From Plectosphaerella cucumerina (lineage: Eukaryota > Ascomycota > Sordariomycetes > Glomerellales > Plectosphaerellaceae): a stretch of DNA of 64,000 nucleotides. Numbering within the stretch: the stretch's first letter is position 1; every line of letters begins with the position of its first letter. Positions 12,201 to 22,860 of this stretch are shown here, in pieces. The stretch covers positions 3,038,001 to 3,102,000 of the forward strand of contig JAGPXD010000002.1 of the NCBI GenBank assembly GCA_020746995.1, read 5' to 3'. Below the pieces are notes generated by a model. It was not told the origin of the DNA, did no database searches, and was given only the letters and a program-made list of their open reading frames with translations. Both the position numbers and the translations under genes were made by a program.

Positions 12201-12823
12201 TAGATGCCGTAGATGGTGCCACGGGGGTCGCTGCCGGCGATGACGAGAGCACGAGGAGCACCCTCGATGGCGTTCTCGACGATCTGGCTGGTGAACGCCT
12301 CCCACTCGCCCTCGATCTCGCTGACGTCGATGGTGCCGTTCTCGATAAGCTGGTCGATCACCTCGGAGTGGCCGATGGTGCCGACAATGATGAGGGTGCT
12401 GCCAGCATCCGGGGCGGCGTACTCCGGCCCAGAGAAGGTCTCTTCCGCAGTGGTAGAGTACTGCAGGACTGGTCAGCATGTATTTTATCTCGAATCCCTG
12501 TGCATACTTACGACCGTGTTGTTCGTTGGGTCCACCGGGTTGAAGGTGTAAGTGGCGGGAGAGGCGCCCTCCTCGCCGTTGCTCAGGGAGAAGTTTGTGC
12601 CTGTGACCCGCCCAAAGTCTGTGGCGAGGTCGCCCGCAGCGCGAATGACGCCCCAGTACTCATTTTCAGAGACTCGGATTTGGCCGGTGCCGACGTCGCC
12701 GCCGTAAATCTGCAGGGCATTGTCGGAGGCTTCGAAGGAGATGATGGGCTGCTGGCCCAGGCCTGCCACCAGAGACGGCAGGAACGAGAGCCCGGCAAGC
12801 GAGAGGGCCTTGTACGAGACCAT
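9287..12823 (-). CDS. GH115 xylan alpha-1,2-glucuronidase, apparent GPI anchor
   Basis: Four exons: 12512-12823, 12027-12460, 10674-11980 and 9287-10623; 1129 residues. It removes (4-O-methyl)glucuronic acid from xylan. Exon 1 encodes a signal peptide (MVSYKALSLAGLSFLPSLVAG). The GH115 core includes SDPRGTIYGIYDISEQIGVSPWYYWADVP, KYRGIFLNDEQPGLSSW, WPTLWGNMVYIDDP, ADDNWGNVRRLP, GVYYHFDYVGDPRNYKWI and, across the last junction, QTHLGYDGHWQQPMRN; these match the family closely. After a beta-rich C-terminal region the protein ends with a Ser/Gly-rich linker and the hydrophobic tail LGVGLWAAMVAACVFLM with no basic residues after it, which is the shape of a GPI-attachment signal. A CTATATAG box lies about 95 bp before the start. 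It is convergent with the RTA1-like gene. Confidence 0.93.
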
Positions 12824-13526
12824 GATGAACGAGACGCTGCTTCCAGGTTCTTGGAGCGTACTGTGCTGCTGAGAGGATCGGGAGACGACCCAGGTGCCCT
12901 GCCAGAAACGCTTCAGCTATATAGCATGATGCAACCTCGTCCTCTCGCCGTGGGCCCGACGTGACGTGTGACCTTGCCCGCATCCCCAGCCACGCGAGTG
13001 ACCAGTGCGGAGAAGGCATATGCGGCAAAATAAGATGCCAGGAATGACGGCATCACGGCTCAAAGAGCCCTCGGCCTGGTCTGTCGGGGCCAGGACAACA
13101 GGTCAAACCCCGCCACCGCGCGAGATGTCCCGAGCATGTCGCCAGGGCCCGACCAATAATGGACCTTGCTGGAGCTCCGGGCGGGCATAGGGTGTCGGGG
13201 TGAAAGGGCAGGGTCCGGATCTGCCGTGGCTAGCCTAAGTGATCGTCGCATCCGGTTCTGACGGGTAAAGTGATAGGCCTGATGCCGAGACGTTGATGCA
13301 GCGTCGGGCGAGGGGTTGGTGTTGGAAGGTATCATCAGGTCGGTCGGTGTCGGCCAAGGGACACGGCCGGCATTTGGGGCGATCGGGGCTTCCCCCGCAC
13401 GCCACGGCCGGCGGAGAAATATGCGACGAGGTACCGGCTTGGCCGTGCGCCACCGGCCGGGAGGAAAGTTCCTGGGAGAAGCTTGAAGCAAAAGTTGTCG
13501 GCATAGCAGGGCTGCCAAATTTGGTG
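12824..13526. other. Intergenic; promoter of GH115 gene
   Basis: The upstream region of the alpha-glucuronidase gene, GC-rich with several SYGGRG-like hexamers. Overlapping open frames at 13060-13711 occur on both strands and show no domain; none is called. Confidence 0.4.
12917..12924 (-). promoter_or_regulatory. TATA-like box of the GH115 gene
   Basis: CTATATAG, self-complementary, 94-101 bp upstream of the ATG at 12823. A CTGGGG hexamer that fits the CreA consensus SYGGRG lies about 60 bp further upstream (reverse complement at 12983-12988), which would fit glucose repression of a hemicellulase. Both assignments are by consensus only. Confidence 0.4.
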
Positions 13527-14362
13527 TCAGCACCCAATGCTGAGGGCAGGAACAGATTGACGTGAGATAACCTCCGAACTAACAGACTGCCCCAGAGCAG
13601 AAGCTCGCACGGCATCTTGTGGTGGATCGACAAGTTGATGTCCAACATGGGAGGCTGCGAGATTGCGGGGCGGAAGAAGACGCAGTGGCACGGCAGCCGG
13701 TTCATTCGCATTTAGCCGCGATGCCTCGTCCGTTGGTCCAAGGCTGGCGAAGGTGACATCGGTTTCCCGAAGAGGACTTGGAGCAGAGGCTTCCGAATGA
13801 CCGATGGTGGAGCTTTCCGCTGGGGTATCATGTGCAGAGCTTGGGGTTGCTCCGGACGTGGACCTCGCCGCCTCGGCCTGAGATGGTTCCATTCTGACTC
13901 GTCTGTCGGTGGTTTGACCGCAACTTGATGCTCGTATCGCCGTTTCTTGATCTTCCCAGTGGAACTCCTTGGCATCGGCTGTGTGTGTGAGATATCGACG
14001 TAAATCATGGGTGAAAGTGGCCGAAGGTCGGAGTGCTCCTCCTGGGAAACCTGCGTTGTGGACGTTGTGGTCGTTGGAACGACGGCTGCACTGAACCTCA
14101 GGGCTTCAGGAGCTGGTGGTTGTAATTGAACGAACTTCCATTGGCAAATTGGAGCGGTGTTCCAGCCCAGTCCCATGTCATCCGTCCATGTGACGGCGGT
14201 ACATTGCAGGTGTTCCTGGCAGTAGTCTGGTTCCTGGCGGATCTCGATCATCCTGGTGCGGGGCTGACGTGCTCTGGCTGCGTAATTGACGTTCTTAATA
14301 TTCGATCGATGTGACTTTGGAAGCTGGCTGAGGTGCACGAGACGTGCTTTTGAGAAACGCAA
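13527..14362 (-). CDS. Doubtful hypothetical protein
   Basis: Two open frames run one after the other on the minus strand (13712-14362, then another frame to 13527). They could be joined near 13880-13925 by a short intron ending in CATCTCAG, with matching phase. The first part contains YCQEHLQCTAVTWTDDMGLGW and a Thr-rich stretch (PTTTTSTT), the second is Ser/Ala rich. An upstream ATG near 14384 opens a short hydrophobic leader (MSVCMLFVAFL) in another frame that could be an initial exon with a signal peptide. No family is recognised. I list it because composition is plausible for a small secreted protein; it may also be spurious. Confidence 0.25.
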
Positions 14363-14754
14363 CGAACAACATGCAGACGGACATCGTGGTTTCGTTCTGG
14401 CAATTGCTGGGCCATAGGCCTGATGATTTAGGCAGAAGGCGAATGAGAGTATAAGAAATTGAAGGAATATGTGTCAGGCATCTTGGCAGCTCAGCACACT
14501 AGCTGGTCGAAAGTTGCCATGGTCGTCGATAATGAATCCAACGACGTTGAGGACCTCCGTGTCCATGGTCTGGTGGAAGCGGGAAGGAATGATTGTGGCT
14601 AGTGTAATCGCCTTAGCCACTCCACTTTGTGGCGACACCGGTGTCAGTCTGTCAATGCACGTGCACCGCGCTCTGCCCCAGGAGTGGGTCAGGTTGCCTA
14701 GGGCGACGGGTGGGCTCCAAGCCCGCTAGTCCAAAACAAACGTCAGGGGCCCGG

Positions 14755-14778
14755 CCAGCTCCAGCTCCAGCTCCAGCG
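14755..14778. repeat. (CCAGCT)4 microsatellite
   Basis: Four tandem hexamers, the last ending in G instead of T, about 340 bp upstream of the kinesin start. Confidence 0.8.
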
Positions 14779-15021
14779 TCAGCGTGAATCGACATCGACC
14801 TGACCCTCCGGCACTTCGCATTCCTCAACATCGACTTGACATCGACAACCTGCCGACTAACCTCCAGCAACACCGGCCTTGCGCTTGTAGACTTCCGACA
14901 TCGACTCACCACCCGCAGGGTCTTGCTTCCATGCGTACATATCCGCGCCCTGTTCTGTTTTTCCGTTTCTAGCTTTTCAGCAAACAGCCCCCGTTTTGTT
15001 TACCGCACACATCTACCCTCC

Positions 15022-15048
15022 TCCACCACACCACACCACACCACACCA
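15022..15048. repeat. (ACACC)n microsatellite in kinesin leader
   Basis: About five tandem CCACA/ACACC pentamers, 70-95 bp before the kinesin ATG. Confidence 0.75.
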
Positions 15049-15117
15049 GACGAGTCCGAGCGACAAGACTCCTGCCGCGCCCTCCAGAGACATTCCGAAA
15101 CGAGTCACGTCTTCGAG

Positions 15118-18100
15118 ATGGGGGTCGACCCGAATGCTTCCTCCATCTCCGTCGCGGGTGAGCAATGTCGATCAGCGACGAGCAAGTGTCTTGTCCCGCA
15201 TCCTCTTTGCTGACTCTTTTCGCAGTGCGCGTCCGTCCATTCACGATCCGAGAAGCAGCGCAACTGTAGGGCACATCGAAGATACCCCAACAAGCTCCCA
15301 ACAACTGATGACAAGACAGAGTTCGCAACGACGATGGCCCCGTCTTCTTGGGCGACGGCTCGCTGGCCGCTGCCCCCGCGCCAAAGCTGCAGACCCGTGG
15401 CATCAGGCCTGTGATCAAGGTCGTCGACGACCGATGCCTGTGGGTTCATTGCCCTATTCGTCGCATCACAAACCACTGACGACTCCAGCGTCTTCGACCC
15501 CCCGAAGACAACCCCGTCCAGAAGTTCTCCCGGTCCGTCGTCCCCAACGGCAAGAAAGTCAAAGACCAGGTCTTCGCCTTTGACCGGATATTCGACGAAA
15601 ACGCGACCCAGAACGATGTCTACGAAGGGACTACCCGCACGCTCATCGACAGCGTGCTGGACGGATACAACGCGACAGTCTTCGCCTACGGCGCCACAGG
15701 CTGCGGCAAGACGCATACCATCACCGGCACGGCGCAGCACCCGGGCATCATCTTCCTCACGATGCAAGAGCTTTTCGAAAAGATCAGCGATCAGAGTCAG
15801 GACAAGTCCACCGAAATCACCCTGTCATACCTCGAGATCTACAATGAGACGATTCGAGACCTGCTGGTCCCCGGCGGCAGCAAGCAGGGGTTGATGCTCC
15901 GCGAGGACTCCAACCAGGGCGTCGCCGTTGCGGGCCTGTCAAGCCATCGGCCTAAGGATGTGCAGCAGGTCATGGATATGATCATCATGGGAAACGAGTG
16001 CCGGACCGTGTCCCCAACAGAGGCCAACGCGACGTCATCACGCTCTCACGCTGTGCTTCAAATCAACGTTGCCCAGAAGGATCGCAACGCCGACGTCAAT
16101 GAGCCGCACACCATGGCTACACTGAGCATCATCGATCTGGCAGGCAGCGAGCGCGCCAGCGCAACCAAGAACCGCGGAGAACGCCTGACTGAGGGCGCCA
16201 ACATCAACAAGTCGCTGCTCGCGCTCGGCAGTTGCATCAACGCGCTGTGCGATAACCGCAAGCGCAATCACATTCCCTACCGCAACAGCAAGCTGACACG
16301 ACTGCTCAAGTTCTCGCTCGGCGGCAACTGCAAGACGGTCATGATCGTGTGCGTCAGTCCGTCGAGCGTGCACTACGACGAGACCCAGAACACGTTGCGC
16401 TACGCCAACCGCGCCAAGAACATCCAGACCAAGGTCACTCGCAACGTGTTCAACGTCAACCGCCACGTCAAGGACTTCTTGGTCAAGATTGATGAGCAGA
16501 TAGCCCTCATCAATGAGCTCAAGGCGCAGCAGAAGGATGCCGAGCAAATGTTCTACGCCAAATTTCGGAAGCAGCAGGAGCGTCGCGAAGTCATTGCCCG
16601 TGAGGGCATTCAGCGCATTCGCCTCGCCTACGACAACGCGGCCTCGGAGCGCCAGGACAAGATCACCAACATGAAGAAACTTCGCGGTTTCGAGCGGCGC
16701 ATCTGCCTGCTCAACGCCTGGATTGCGTCCTTCAATGCCATTTGCGATGCGCGGGGTGACGAGGACACCATGCCGCCCAACCTCCTTTCCATCCGCAAGA
16801 CAGCGCAGGGCATCCTGGCCGAGCTCGAGCACAGTCGACACCACATGTACCAGAAGCTCGAGAAGTTCAACTGGGAGCATGCGCTCGACACGGCCCTCCA
16901 GCACAGTCTCAGGCAGCTGCCTGAGGGCGACGCAGCCGACTGTGGCGAGGCGGCAAACCTCAGTCGCGAGGTCGAGGTGCTCAAGGCAGCGTTCGGCCGT
17001 GAGGCGTACCGCGAGGTTCTCGACTTTGACAAAACAGGCGAGGCCGCCACTGTTCAGGTGCTGCTGACAGCCCAGATCGACATGCTCTCGTCGCTATCGG
17101 AGACACTGTCAATGAACCAGGACGAAGCGGTCGCACACGCCAAGAACATCATCAACCGCCTGCTTGATACTGGCTACGCAGCAGCATCGCACATTGTCAA
17201 GCCCGATGGCTCCCTCATGCCTGTGGAGAAGTTCTCACCCCGGAAGCGCGGCACACCCAAGCGGCACAAGGCGACCGCCCCCGTCGACCTGCAGCCCATT
17301 CCTGCCCCAGCTCTGACGGCAGCCCCCGCACTATCCCAGCCGGTGTTCGCATCGCCCATCAAGGCCTCGCCCAAGCGTCGCAAGGCTGCGGCGTCCCGGA
17401 AGGGAGTCTCGTTTACGCCCGTGAAGAAGAAGTCGTCGCCGTCTAAGCGCAACGTCCGCTGGCGAGATGACGAGACGGAGGAGGGCACGCTGGCCGACTT
17501 TGACAAGACGCCCAAGAAGTACGAATCGACCCCCGAGCAGGCCTCGCCGGACAAGGCCGACGTGTCCTTTACTATGCCAACCCTGCCGCCATTGCCGACC
17601 TACCTGGAGCCGACAGTAGAGGTGGAGGAGCCCGAGGAAGAGCAGGAGTCTGAGATGGCCAACTACGAGCGTAGCCCGCCCGCCAAGCCAACATCGGCCA
17701 ACCTGATGCCCGCGAAGCCCAACAGGTTCCAGGCGGGATTCCTGTCAAAGGGAGCTAGGGTCTCCTCAATCGGCAGCGGATCGCCTACCTTTACGACCAG
17801 GCTGGCGTCTCCGTCGCCCTCGGACAGCAACGACGACACACTCGGCCCGCTTAGGTCGCTTGACGTGTCCCGCTCGTCGAACCTGTCGCCCTCGTACCAG
17901 TCGCGCATCGCGCGCCCCAGCCCGCCGCGGCTGTCAGTGCAAGGCGTCACAGACGAGAATCAGCCGCCGAGTGGTAGCTCTTCCGACTCAGAGACATCCA
18001 GCCTCGACCCCCAGAAGCTACGCTCCGCCATCTACTCCATGTCGGTCAAGAAGACTGGTGGGCGGCGGATGTCTTCGCTGGGCGGTGCGTCCACCTCGGC

Positions 18101-18473
18101 CGCCCGTCGGGTGTCTATCACACACCACGGCGAGCGATCCGGTCACCGGGCGTCATCAAGCTACTCGGGCCCGCTGGCGAGCTCGACCAACGGCATCTCC
18201 CGTCACCGCCGCGATAGCGTCGAGCGTCGCCGGTCGCCGCCGATGGCGTGCCTTCCGCCTAACCTGCGCGAGTCCTTCACACCGGGCCAGGCGAGGCGTA
18301 TGAACTTTGGCGGCAGCGTGCGTGGGGAGAGCGGTGCCAGCCCACAACGGGCCATGGGTGGCGGCGGCGGCAAGAACAGGCGTGTCACTATTAGCGGCAT
18401 GGGCGCCATGGCGGGCGCCGCCGTCCGGGGGAGGGAGAACGGTGCAGGCAGGGCGAGCATCGGGTGGCGGTGA
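15118..18473 (+). CDS. Kinesin-8 motor (Kip3/KIF18 type), apparent frame break
   Basis: Plus-end-directed, microtubule-depolymerising motor for spindle and nuclear positioning. Exons: 15118-15157, 15226-15265, 15320-15439 and 15489-18473, about 1061 residues. The motor domain is clear: VRVRPFTIREA, P-loop GATGCGKTHT (about residues 135-144), switch I NATSSRSHAVLQ, switch II DLAGSERA, and YRNSKLTRLLKFSLGGNCKT. The neck and coiled-coil regions and a basic Ser/Pro-rich tail follow. Exon 3 ends in IKVVDDRCL, and the next exon should read VFDPPEDNPVQ. With the canonical GTGGGT..CCAG intron the frame is off by one, because the C run at 15499-15504 has six Cs where seven would keep frame. Everything 3' of that run is intact for 2.9 kb. 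The lesion may be an assembly error or a real mutation. A weak alternative donor (GTTCAT) would restore frame but replace conserved residues. Confidence 0.9.
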
Positions 18474-18702
18474 GCGGTGGCTTCTGGACAGCATGTTGAT
18501 GATATTTTTGCTGGCGGCGTTGGCATGGGTCGGTGGCCGTATGGCCGCGTCAGACGGGCGTTGGGCGTTGTCTCTGTTCCTGTGTCACTATCCGGTGTGT
18601 ATATCTAATGAGACCATGCACGAGAAGGGACTGTTTTTATGTGAACTATGTTGCTTGTGTACATGTTGCAGCGACAGTAGCTGCAGAAAGGTTTGCGCTG
18701 GC

Positions 18703-19197
18703 CTAAGCCAGAAGGGCAGCCAGGACGCCGGCGGCGGCAAGGAGGATAGACACCTCCTTTCCGGCAGCTGCGCTTCCGCCATCTGTGGTGGTACCGGCGG
18801 TCGCCTCGCTCGTTTGTGAGGCCGAGCCGCCGCTCGTGGTGGTAGCGACCGAATCGGATCCCGTCTCGGCTGCCGAGGTAGCAGCAGCATCGCCCGTGGT
18901 TGCGGCTTCGTCAACGGTGACGCCGGGGAAGAGGGCAGCGCGACAAGCTTCAGGCACGATAGCGGCGAAGGAGGACTGGTCGGAGACGGAGCACTTGCGC
19001 ATGCAAGGAATCATGCTGCTGCCGCTGTAGGTGTCGCAGAGGCACTTGTCCTTGGCGTCGCCGGTCTCGTCGCCATCGCAGAAAGAGGAGGTGGGGTTGG
19101 CGTCGATGCACTTCTCGATGCAGTCGGGGTGGGTGTTGGACTGGGCGAGGGTGGTGATGGCCGAAGCCGCGAGGAGAAGGATGGTGTTGATGCGCAT
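18703..19197 (-). CDS. CFEM-domain GPI-anchored surface protein
   Basis: 164 residues, no intron. A signal peptide (MRINTILLLAASAITTLAQ) precedes a CFEM domain with exactly eight cysteines in the order C..C, C, KCLC, PCMRKC, AC, including the FCDGDETGD stretch where CFEM proteins carry the haem-iron aspartate. A Ser/Thr/Ala-rich linker follows. The C-terminus is GKEVSILLAAAGVLAALLA, a hydrophobic GPI signal. CFEM proteins sit in the plasma membrane or wall and act in haem-iron uptake, adhesion or host interaction; which applies here is not visible. The gene is convergent with the kinesin gene, with stop codons about 230 bp apart. A GTATATC box lies about 115 bp upstream. Confidence 0.9.
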   Translation of the reverse strand: MRINTILLLAASAITTLAQSNTHPDCIEKCIDANPTSSFCDGDETGDAKDKCLCDTYSGSSMIPCMRKCSVSDQSSFAAIVPEACRAALFPGVTVDEAATTGDAAATSAAETGSDSVATTTSGGSASQTSEATAGTTTDGGSAAAGKEVSILLAAAGVLAALLA

Positions 19198-19310
19198 GGT
19201 GGCCGCTGGGGACTGGAAGGTCAGGGGGTGGCTGCTGTGGGTCGGCAGGTGGAATAGGGGGAAGACTTGGCAGGTACGGTCACGACAGCAAACCGATGGG
19301 TGGCGGACCT

Positions 19311-19318
19311 TGATATAC
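19311..19318 (-). promoter_or_regulatory. TATA-like box of the CFEM gene
   Basis: GGTATATC on the minus strand, about 115 bp before the ATG at 19197. Confidence 0.3.
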
Positions 19319-20468
19319 CGTATCCCCAGGACTCATCGTCATCTGGCAGAATTTGAATGAGCGGTATAATTAGAGACAAGGTCAGCGCCATGCTCTCCCC
19401 CCCTCGCGCCGTCGGGAGGCTAGTAACGGCGCTGACTTTCCATCGCGTTGGCAGCTGAACACATGAGACGAGATGGCGCCGGACGACGAGGGCTGCTCAT
19501 TGGGCTGAAGCGGCAAAGGCGGGAAGAGGCGCGACGGCACGCTTGAGTCCGTCGCACTTGGACCCGACAATGGGGAGGATCGCCATGCGTTGTCTCTGGG
19601 GCTGCAGGGCTTAGCAGGGGGCATCCCCGCGATGGGGTGCCTGATCGGGGTGGATTTTGCCCGAGCCTTACGGCTGAGACACATGCCGGAGGGGGGCTGG
19701 GAGGCTCTTCGCTCTGATTAAGTCAATGTCAAAGAGGAGAAGTGCCCAAGGTCAATCGACGGAGTAGGTCAATCAACGTGGCAGGTAAATCGACGTAGCC
19801 TGTCTTTGACAAGCCACATGAGGAGGATGGGAAGGACGGGGAAAAAGAAGAAGTGCTGAATATCTAGAATATGGAAAGGAGCTTGATAGCATCCATACGA
19901 AAGGAAAGGATGACTGCTTTCCTTTCTCGATGCGTGTGTATGGTCCAGCTCTGGACATGTATTGGAGCCGACGGTATATCCGCGCGACAGGATGAACTCG
20001 AAGGCCATAACGCTCCTTGTCTTCTCTACCTACATGTGTGACGCCTCTGGGGTAACACAACCTCCTGCCGCGTGTAGCTGAATTCACTGATAGGTTGCGC
20101 AGCTGCCGCGTCCCTGCTCCCACTGTCACTGGACATCCAGCAGGGTGCAGGCTGTCATCAGGCGTGACATCATAGCAGCTGACTTGAAATTAGATCAGGA
20201 TGACAGCAGTAAATATTCGTCTTGGTCTGCAGGAGTCAACAGATCATGACGCCTCAGCCCGCCGAGATGTGGCGCCTCCTCGTCTCAAATGAATCACGCT
20301 TCAAGCGGCAGATTGCACCTAAAGGCTGAAACGTGAGCCGCCACACTTCAACATGCGGCGTATGATGGCTTCTATGTTGCCTGGCAGTGCCTACTTAAGA
20401 ACATTGCACTCCCTTAGATATCTTCTAACCGGGCGTTTAACCATCTTACTTCCAGACTTCGACCCGAA
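19319..20468. other. Intergenic, no gene supported
   Basis: Upstream regions of the CFEM gene and the F-box gene, which are divergent. Open frames at 19382-20129 have no coding character that I can defend. Confidence 0.45.
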
Positions 20469-22010
20469 ATGGCCAATCAATTGGTTTTTGACACGCTCGC
20501 CGTGGGACCCAGGAGCTTCACGTCTGATATCCAGGACTTTTTCTCGCGCTTACTTGTCAAACTCAAACTCCGCCCACAATCGGGAGCACCGCCATCCTAC
20601 CAAGAGTCATGCCCCGGTCTAGGGAAGGTCGATTTTTCCGTGACTGCCGCATGGCAGAATCATCGACATAGCCGGCTTCTGGGACTATCCGATGAGCTTC
20701 TCGTGGCCATCATGGAGCGACTCGATGAGGACGACATACTTCGACTTCGACATACATCCCGCACATTCATGCGACTCTTCAGTTCCAGTTATTGCAATAT
20801 GTTCCACGACTTCCACCTCGGCACGCATGACGACGAAGCCCGGAGGTCACACCTGGCCCGAGTTTGGGCGGCTCCTCGTAGACCCATCTTCATTCCATAC
20901 GAGGGACCTCGCTACTGTTTCCTGGAGTGTTTCTCTTGCAAGTCTGCCAGGAAAAACAACAACAGCAGTGCCGAGGCTCAATTGGCCCGATCCATGCCGT
21001 TTTTGTATTGTTCAGGGTGTCAAAAGGAACACCGAGCCTTCTACTTCTCCTTGCGACAACGACGAGAGTCGAACAAAGACGACAGGATTTGCCTCGGCCG
21101 CGAGCGCCCCCTCTTGCTATGCTCCCACGTGAGACTCACGTGGGACTCTATCAACCGCCTTGCCGACCGTCCACCCGGCGAAAACATGGTCATCTGTAAC
21201 CACAAACAGCACTTCGGCGCATCAGATTCTAGACACGTCGGCAAACCAGCACACGCTTCTTCTGTCTGCCCTCATGACGACAAACCCAAGCTGAAGGCAT
21301 GGAGGAGCAGTACAGGGGAACTGTGTCTCGAAATTTCTGCGACAATACATGTGTGGTTCGGTTCGCCCAGCCGGCGGAATAATCATCGCGCCAACTCCAT
21401 GCGTTTACGACATCGCATGCTCAAAAAACTTAACAAGTACTTTGGCAGAGAAACATGTCGCATGACCCGACCTCCCTGGGCACTCGTATGGGACCCCAGA
21501 AATTTTTGGGGTTTCATGACGCCTTTTGACCCAAATCTATGCAGCTGTCTCGACTGGGATGCTGAGGGAATGCCTCGGCGGACTACTTCAGAGGGACCTG
21601 GGTTCCCATGGAAACTTTGTCCAAACCCTTCGAGACCATGGCGGGAAAGACCACCATGCGAATCGGACCTGTACACGGGTGCAGAGGAGCTTCAGAAGTC
21701 GCCGGATGATCGATGCGCAGGATTCAGACATGGCTTGGAGGTCAAATCGACCGACAACAAGGCAGTCCGCCGCCTGGACTGGCACAATTGTCGAGTTGAC
21801 AAATACCGCCTGGTCTTTAAGCAAACGTTCGAGGGGCGAATGAGCTCCCCGTTCGATCCAGAATGGATGAAGATTCTGGACGTCCTTCAGCCGGAGCCAG
21901 ATGAGGAGATGAGGAATATCACTTGGTTTCCAGACAACCATCTTTGTTGCCGGCCGAGGGAACATCGGGTTTGGGATTTCTGCGACTCGCATCGCAGCAC
22001 CGTTGTATGA
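20469..22010 (+). CDS. F-box protein with cysteine-rich central region
   Basis: 513 residues, no intron. An F-box lies at about residues 69-105 (RLLGLSDELLVAIMERLDED, then DILRLRHTSRTFMRLF), the Skp1-binding motif of SCF ubiquitin ligases. Two paired-cysteine segments follow, CFSCK and CSGC with a later CSH, plus further Cys/His pairs, suggesting one or two zinc-binding sites in the substrate-recognition part. No leucine-rich, WD or Kelch repeats are seen. Substrate and process are unknown. The gene body is less GC-rich than its neighbours, common in expanded fungal F-box families. The start is the first Met after an in-frame stop. Confidence 0.8.
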   Translation: MANQLVFDTLAVGPRSFTSDIQDFFSRLLVKLKLRPQSGAPPSYQESCPGLGKVDFSVTAAWQNHRHSRLLGLSDELLVAIMERLDEDDILRLRHTSRTFMRLFSSSYCNMFHDFHLGTHDDEARRSHLARVWAAPRRPIFIPYEGPRYCFLECFSCKSARKNNNSSAEAQLARSMPFLYCSGCQKEHRAFYFSLRQRRESNKDDRICLGRERPLLLCSHVRLTWDSINRLADRPPGENMVICNHKQHFGASDSRHVGKPAHASSVCPHDDKPKLKAWRSSTGELCLEISATIHVWFGSPSRRNNHRANSMRLRHRMLKKLNKYFGRETCRMTRPPWALVWDPRNFWGFMTPFDPNLCSCLDWDAEGMPRRTTSEGPGFPWKLCPNPSRPWRERPPCESDLYTGAEELQKSPDDRCAGFRHGLEVKSTDNKAVRRLDWHNCRVDKYRLVFKQTFEGRMSSPFDPEWMKILDVLQPEPDEEMRNITWFPDNHLCCRPREHRVWDFCDSHRSTVV

Positions 22011-22860
22011 TGGTGGTAATTGGAGATTGAGGGCCGAATCTGGGGGTGTTTATGTGAAAAGGGCCGGAGAATGGCATCTGACTGACAATGTCGCCATCCA
22101 GAACCCGGGAGAGTCTGGATCAAGGTAGCGGGTACCTCACTGAGCATGGCTATAAGTTCCTCTACTGTGCAATATATACAAAAGACACCCAGATAGCAAG
22201 AACGCTTCTGAGAGACGTATGCTTTATACTTGGGCATGAAAAAAGCAGTGACGGCTGTGGCTACCGTCATTCTGCGACCTGGTCCTTCCGCGAACACTAT
22301 CTACGTGGACCTTCAACCGAAGGCACCACCAAGATGCCTCGCTAGGCACCTCGAGACTCGAGGAGTACCTAGTTACTCTGAAAATGCTTGTCTAGCTCAC
22401 TGAGCCAAAATCTGCTTTTGCGATGTATTTCGCCGCCTGACTTGAGCTACCAGCGACCTTGGAACCGAAATGCGCCGCAACCATAGATCAATGTGCCCGC
22501 GAATTGAAGCCTAAGAACTATCTACGCCGTCACAACGATATCGTGACAATAAATTCTGTTCTACCGGGCCAAAACCAATTACCTTGATGCCTCTCTCGCC
22601 AATCCCATGGAGTTTCCCCATTATCAGAACATATCTCTCCATGCCCATCGTTCCTTCCAGCGCCAACACAGCCTCAGTCACTCCTTCTTTGCCAAGAGCA
22701 CCGTCTCACGATGTGCCCATGTCTTCGAACATGCGGCTCGCCTGCTGTTCTGGTTTGTTTCTCCCTTCTCTCCTCAGCCCACTACCCATCGACCGACCGA
22801 CCGACCGACCAGCCGCCAAGAACAAGAAGAACAAGAAGAACAAGAAGAAGAAGAAGAAAG
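22011..22860. other. Intergenic with microsatellites before the next gene
   Basis: No gene is supported. A short near-palindrome CCTCGAGACTCGAGG lies near 22350. A (GACC)n tract at 22790-22810 and a purine-rich (AAGAAC/AAG)n tract at 22817-22859 run up to the ATG of the next gene. Confidence 0.5.
22790..22859. repeat. (GACC)n plus (AAGAAC/AAG)n simple repeats
   Basis: About five tandem GACC tetramers at 22790-22810, then a purine-only tract of AAGAAC and AAG units at 22817-22859 directly before the ATG at 22861. The second tract is probably the 5' untranslated leader. If translation began at the upstream Met at 22711, the tracts would encode a TDRPTDQ and basic Arg-rich stretch, which I consider unlikely. 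Confidence 0.8.

Larger units (their letters stand above)
14363..15117. other. Intergenic; leader of kinesin-8 gene with microsatellites
   Basis: No gene is supported here. It holds a (CCAGCT)4 tract at 14755-14778 and an (ACACC)5 tract at 15022-15048, the latter in the likely 5' untranslated leader of the kinesin gene. Confidence 0.5.

Noticed and set aside
16038..16904. 288-residue minus-strand open frame
   Set aside because: Antisense to the kinesin motor domain with no features of its own.
22330..22400. CTCGAG-containing near-palindrome as a second MITE end
   Set aside because: No matching inverted copy or flanking duplication was found nearby.
22711..22860. Upstream Met at 22711 as start of the small membrane protein
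   Set aside because: It would translate two microsatellites into TDRPTDQ and Arg-rich runs. The ATG at 22861 directly after the purine tract gives a cleaner protein.
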